From assembly GCA_023441625.1 (NCBI GenBank), contig JAEZOA010000021.1, positions 1-23,231 on the forward strand: a stretch of DNA of 23,231 nucleotides, in the 5' to 3' direction. A model generated the notes under the pieces. That model made no database searches and was not told where the DNA came from. It saw nothing but the letters and a program-made list of their open reading frames with translations. Shown piece by piece: positions 21,384 through 23,231 of this stretch. Origin of the DNA: Bacillota bacterium (GTDB lineage: Bacteria; Bacillota; Clostridia; Acetivibrionales; DSM-1351). A program made the translations under genes and the position numbers. Positions within the stretch are counted from its first letter, which is position 1; each line of letters opens with the position of its first letter.

Positions 21384-22757
21384 TTATTCATTAAGGTATA
21401 GCATTACCTTGTCATTTATTGCCTTGGCGGTTTTCTCGGCAGATGCGGTACCATCTAAAAAGTTTTTTGCATCTTCCTTTAGTATTGATAAAACTGTGTA
21501 ATCATTAATTTCAGCTTTCGTTATACCATTATATAGCTTATCAGCTTTTGCTCCCATATCTGCGCTCAGAGGTGTTGATGCGAAATTGACCATCCCCCCA
21601 ATACCGCCAAATGACCTATATTCTGATGATGTATCATTTCTTTCCGGGCTCATCCAATAATTCAATTCTTCTTTACACGCCTCAATATTTACAGGCAAAT
21701 TTCTGTTATAATCTTTTTTAAATAAATGGGGGATCTGATTATCTTTTGCCAAAAGTAATTTCATAAATTCATAGGCTTCTTGTGGTTTCTTGCAGTTTGC
21801 TTTTATTCCTGCTACTAATCCAACAGTAGCAGTTATATCTGACTTTTGCTGCTCTGCTGGCAAAGGAATAATATACGCTTCTTCTTCTAAATACTGTTTA
21901 AGGACTGAGTTTATATTTGCTTGACCTTCTATATCTATGGGATATTGTATAACACCATATGTGCTATTTTTCATCAAGTCAACTATAGGAGCTTTTTTTT
22001 CAATTTCAACAGGGCAAACCGCTGGTTGAACTTCCTTGTACATTTTAAGGAGTGCTATAAATTCAGGTGAATCGAAGCTAGCTTTTCTTTTATTAAAATC
22101 AATATATTTCATATAACTATTTTGAATCAGCTCTTCAAAACTGTAATCACTACTGAACATATATTTGCCTTTATTCTTCTCATTATTCACAAATTCCTTT
22201 GCCATCTGTGATAGTTGTGTCCATGTGATTGCACCTTCTTGAATAGTAAAACCATTATTAGCTAGGAATGATTTTGTAGTAATCATAGCAGGTATATTAA
22301 AATACAAAGGTACAAGAAAACGTTTTCCATCATTCATTCCACTGTCAAAAACTATTTGATTATATTCTTGCATTTCAAAGGATTTATCATTTTTTATTAG
22401 AGTATCCAAATTATAAAATATCTTATTATCTAACATCTTATGTAGGTTTGGAAAGTGCCTAACTCTCATGATTTGAATATCAGGGCCTTCACCTGACATT
22501 ATTTCAGTAATAATTTTTTCTTTTACCTTGCCTGTTTCTTCATCATCATAAAATTCTTGTTCTAATTCTATATCAGGGTGTGAAATATTAAATTCATTCA
22601 TTGCTATATCTATATTGTAATGTGACCAACTAAGTATTGTAAGCTTGGATGAAGGCTCATCTTGATTTTTAACCTCGCTGCTATCTGAAAAGGAACAAGC
22701 GCTTAAACTAATGATGATAAGAACAATAATAATTAATATAAATTTTCTCTGTTTCAT
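21384..22757 (-). CDS. Solute-binding lipoprotein of an ABC transporter (family 1)
   Basis: The 457-residue protein starts with a lipoprotein signal (KQRKFILIIIVLIIISLSAC; lipobox LSAC, with the Cys near residue 20), so it is anchored outside the membrane. The mature part has the extracellular solute-binding family-1 pattern of sugar-binding proteins: LTILSWSHYNIDIAMNEF, EGPDIQIMRVRHFPNL, and late KKPQEAYEFMKLLLAKDNQ. No permease or ATPase gene is near, so it is an orphan that may use a transporter encoded elsewhere or act as a sensor. The ATG at 22757 is chosen over the frame's earlier start because the signal peptide begins there. Its ribosome site is weak (GGA). The leader is unusual, with a mini-ORF and two hairpins. 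Confidence 0.9.
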   Translation of the reverse strand: MKQRKFILIIIVLIIISLSACSFSDSSEVKNQDEPSSKLTILSWSHYNIDIAMNEFNISHPDIELEQEFYDDEETGKVKEKIITEIMSGEGPDIQIMRVRHFPNLHKMLDNKIFYNLDTLIKNDKSFEMQEYNQIVFDSGMNDGKRFLVPLYFNIPAMITTKSFLANNGFTIQEGAITWTQLSQMAKEFVNNEKNKGKYMFSSDYSFEELIQNSYMKYIDFNKRKASFDSPEFIALLKMYKEVQPAVCPVEIEKKAPIVDLMKNSTYGVIQYPIDIEGQANINSVLKQYLEEEAYIIPLPAEQQKSDITATVGLVAGIKANCKKPQEAYEFMKLLLAKDNQIPHLFKKDYNRNLPVNIEACKEELNYWMSPERNDTSSEYRSFGGIGGMVNFASTPLSADMGAKADKLYNGITKAEINDYTVLSILKEDAKNFLDGTASAEKTAKAINDKVMLYLNE

Positions 22758-22791
22758 AATTATGTCCGTACCCCGCATTTCACAAGAACAT

Positions 22792-22830
22792 AAACAACGC
22801 AAGTTGGCAAGCCAACATTGCTTATGTTAA
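22792..22830 (-). repeat. 39-bp hairpin repeat, copy in the lipoprotein leader
   Basis: This is the exact copy of 19870-19908. Here the stem is longer: AACATAA on one side and TTATGTT on the other also pair beyond a five-base bulge. A second hairpin, AAGGAAATG-TG-CATTTCCTT (22829-22848), abuts it. Confidence 0.9.
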
Positions 22831-22862
22831 GGAAATGTGCATTTCCTTGACAGAAATGGCAT
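22827..22862 (-). CDS. Possible 11-codon leader ORF before the lipoprotein gene
   Basis: AGGAGGTG, the best ribosome site of this region, precedes an ATG that opens MPFLSRKCTFP and then TAA. The stop lies where the 39-bp repeat begins, and a nine-pair hairpin covers the second half. The downstream gene itself has only a weak ribosome site. It may be a leader peptide, or the site may be left over from a gene that once started here. Confidence 0.35.
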   Translation of the reverse strand: MPFLSRKCTFP

Positions 22863-23047
22863 GGGCTCGGCACCTCCTTTATTTATTTTTTATAGTTTTT
22901 TTCAACCTTCCCTCCGAAAAGCTGATACTGGTATGAACTAATTGTTTTTTCATTACATGACAATTTTATAATCTATTATACATTTATACCAAATTTATGT
23001 CAATTTTCGGATAACTATAACGCCAGTCTCATAACTATACTTGGCTC

Positions 23048-23090
23048 AAAAAAAAAACTGGAATTTCCCCTAATATGGAGATATTCCAGT
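23048..23090 (-). terminator. Terminator of the dihydrofolate reductase gene
   Basis: On the minus strand, ACTGGAAT pairs with ATTCCAGT and is followed by nine T residues. It lies 27 bases after the reductase stop. Confidence 0.9.
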
Positions 23091-23117
23091 CTTTGTGTAG
23101 TAAATATTCTAATATCG

Positions 23118-23231
23118 CTATACTTTTTCATAAACAAGCCATTTATAGTCAAATAGATTCTTTTCATCCTTGATGCCAGACTCACTCGACACAAGCTTCC
23201 ACTTGGAATAATCAATTTCAGGGAAAAATGT
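23118..23231 (-). CDS. Dihydrofolate reductase, C-terminal end (partial)
   Basis: The last 37 codons of a gene enter from the right edge and end at TAG (23118-23120). They read FFPEIDYSKWKLVSSESG and then KNLFDYKWLVYEKV. FPEID, a tryptophan soon after, and a closing aromatic strand ending in YEK are the usual end of dihydrofolate reductase, which reduces dihydrofolate to tetrahydrofolate with NADPH. Codon use is ordinary, and a strong terminator follows. The catalytic part lies outside the window, so the call rests on the tail alone. Confidence 0.8.
   Translation of the reverse strand, partial: TFFPEIDYSKWKLVSSESGIKDEKNLFDYKWLVYEKV

Noticed and set aside
23015..23215. 66-codon minus-strand frame at the right edge
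   Set aside because: It runs through the terminator hairpin and is out of frame with the clear dihydrofolate reductase tail ending at 23118.

Overview
The window is AT-rich DNA from a low-GC Gram-positive anaerobe, most likely a clostridium. The support is the gene content: an infC-rpmI-rplT operon behind a leader terminator, a TRAP (MtrB) homologue, a YerC/TrpR-like regulator, a DUF5685 protein next to a J-domain protein, SecA with a C-terminal zinc tail, and strong GGAGG ribosome sites. A Ruminiclostridium-like (clostridial cluster III) host is my guess, not something the sequence proves. Most of the window is chromosomal housekeeping DNA, largely on the minus strand.

Layout. Positions 1-234 hold two copies of a foldable tandem repeat and a terminator. 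235-2360 (minus) encodes a small integral membrane protein, a J-domain/TPR-like protein with a cysteine-rich tail, and an overlapping DUF5685 protein. 2517-3689 (minus) holds a CDP-alcohol phosphatidyltransferase (pgsA type) and a hot-dog thioesterase. 3799-7805 (minus) is a replication-linked operon: dnaE, then mtrB (TRAP), then a 67-residue protein. On the plus strand, 7969-8804 carries a cysteine-rich unknown protein behind a possible nine-codon leader, followed by an in-frame open remnant.

8820-12150 looks like an accessory island. It holds a LysE-type exporter and a free-standing B3/B4 (PheRS-beta editing-like) protein, divergent from a MocR-type GntR/aminotransferase regulator. A 32-bp near-identical direct repeat flanks it, and its right edge abuts a gutted alpha/beta-hydrolase pseudogene. 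12244-13973 holds an orphan DUF47/PhoU-like protein, another coding remnant and a sugar-phosphate isomerase/epimerase-like protein. 14068-17683 (minus) holds yerC, a small two-helix membrane protein and secA. 17933-18646 (plus) is a PilZ c-di-GMP receptor. 18648-21307 (minus) holds dinB downstream of infC-rpmI-rplT, with a strong promoter and leader terminator. 21384-22757 (minus) is an orphan solute-binding lipoprotein. The right edge holds the C-terminal 37 codons of a dihydrofolate reductase and its terminator.

The points most worth a second look are: the MocR/B3-B4/LysE module as a possible non-protein-amino-acid detoxification set; a 39-bp perfect repeat that folds into a CUUG-capped hairpin in the leaders of both dinB and the lipoprotein gene; a related leader in front of the first membrane-protein gene and the lipoprotein gene; infC apparently starting at AUU; TRAP embedded in the dnaE operon; and the foldable 92-bp-period repeat at the left edge.
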